Shown: positions 4,981 through 5,036 of the stretch, piece by piece
How positions within the stretch are numbered: the first letter of the stretch is position 1
How the letters are laid out: each line of letters starts with the position of its first letter
DNA from: Leucobacter sp.
Lineage (GTDB): Bacteria > Actinomycetota > Actinomycetes > Actinomycetales > Microbacteriaceae
Length of the DNA: 5,036 nt
NCBI GenBank assembly: GCA_012510755.1
Contig: JAAZHL010000089.1
Location: forward strand, 1-5,036
Direction of reading: 5' to 3'
Translations under genes and position numbers: made by a program
Notes under the pieces: model-generated
The model's input: only the letters and a program-made list of their open reading frames with translations
Told to the model about the DNA's origin: nothing
Databases searched by the model: none

Positions 4981-5008
4981 AAAACTCACCAGAAATGGTG
5001 AGTTTTTT
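4981..5008 (+). terminator. Intrinsic terminator downstream of tRNA-Val
   Basis: AAAACTCACCA (4981-4991) and TGGTGAGTTTT (4996-5006) form a perfect 11-bp stem closed by a GAAA tetraloop, with a T-run at 5003-5008. The pairing can be extended by AAGC (4976-4979) with GCTT (5009-5012) and GAGA (4967-4970) with TCTC (5013-5016). The A-run on the left arm could also allow weaker termination of a leftward transcript from beyond the right edge. Confidence 0.85.
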
Positions 5009-5036
5009 GCTTTCTCGTTCGAGCTGGCCAGCCACA

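Noticed and set aside
5023..5032. 10-bp palindrome GCTGGCCAGC near the right edge
   Set aside because: It is a perfect palindrome, but short and GC-rich with no loop, and there is no visible context; it may be chance or part of a gene beyond the edge.

Overview
The window looks like a chromosomal housekeeping segment from a moderately GC-rich actinobacterium (about 60% GC by eye). It is plausibly of the Microbacteriaceae/Micrococcales type. The reasons are a homodimeric E1 pyruvate dehydrogenase (AceE), an AhpE-type peroxiredoxin that closely resembles mycobacterial AhpE, a PucR/CdaR-type regulator directly behind aceE, GTG starts, TANNNT-type -10 elements, and hairpins without U-tracts at gene ends. 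Exact taxonomy cannot be settled from the window.

Layout, left to right. Positions 1-60 are intergenic sequence downstream of fasR and hold a strong 12-bp hairpin (31-58) beside an 18-bp direct repeat (1-18 and 68-85). A PucR-family regulator of the FasR type (61-1254, minus) follows aceE (1278-4004, minus) with a 23-bp gap, and a hairpin holds the aceE stop codon in its loop. The 252-bp divergent region 4005-4256 holds the start signals of aceE (minus) and ahpE (plus), with several inverted repeats; the best is a 19-bp near-palindrome at 4187-4205. ahpE (4257-4715, plus) is followed by an AT-rich spacer with overlapping inverted repeats, a tRNA-Val(UAC) gene with encoded CCA (4845-4920), an imperfect hairpin, and a clear intrinsic terminator (4981-5008).

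How the genes work together. AceE makes the committed step toward acetyl-CoA. The FasR-type regulator is, in Streptomyces, an activator of the fabD-fabH-acpP-fabF fatty-acid synthesis cluster, which uses acetyl-CoA. In Mycobacterium tuberculosis the same order is seen (ahpE divergent from aceE, then the PucR-like Rv2242, then fabD). The fab genes would therefore be expected just beyond the left edge here. Co-transcription of aceE and fasR would tie precursor supply to lipid synthesis. ahpE is a neighbouring detoxification gene read the other way.

I see no mobile element, CRISPR array or defence system. The most interesting points are regulatory: similar palindromes in the aceE leader and just after fasR, the putative ahpE operator, the stop-in-loop hairpin, and a CxxxxC motif in the AhpE homologue.
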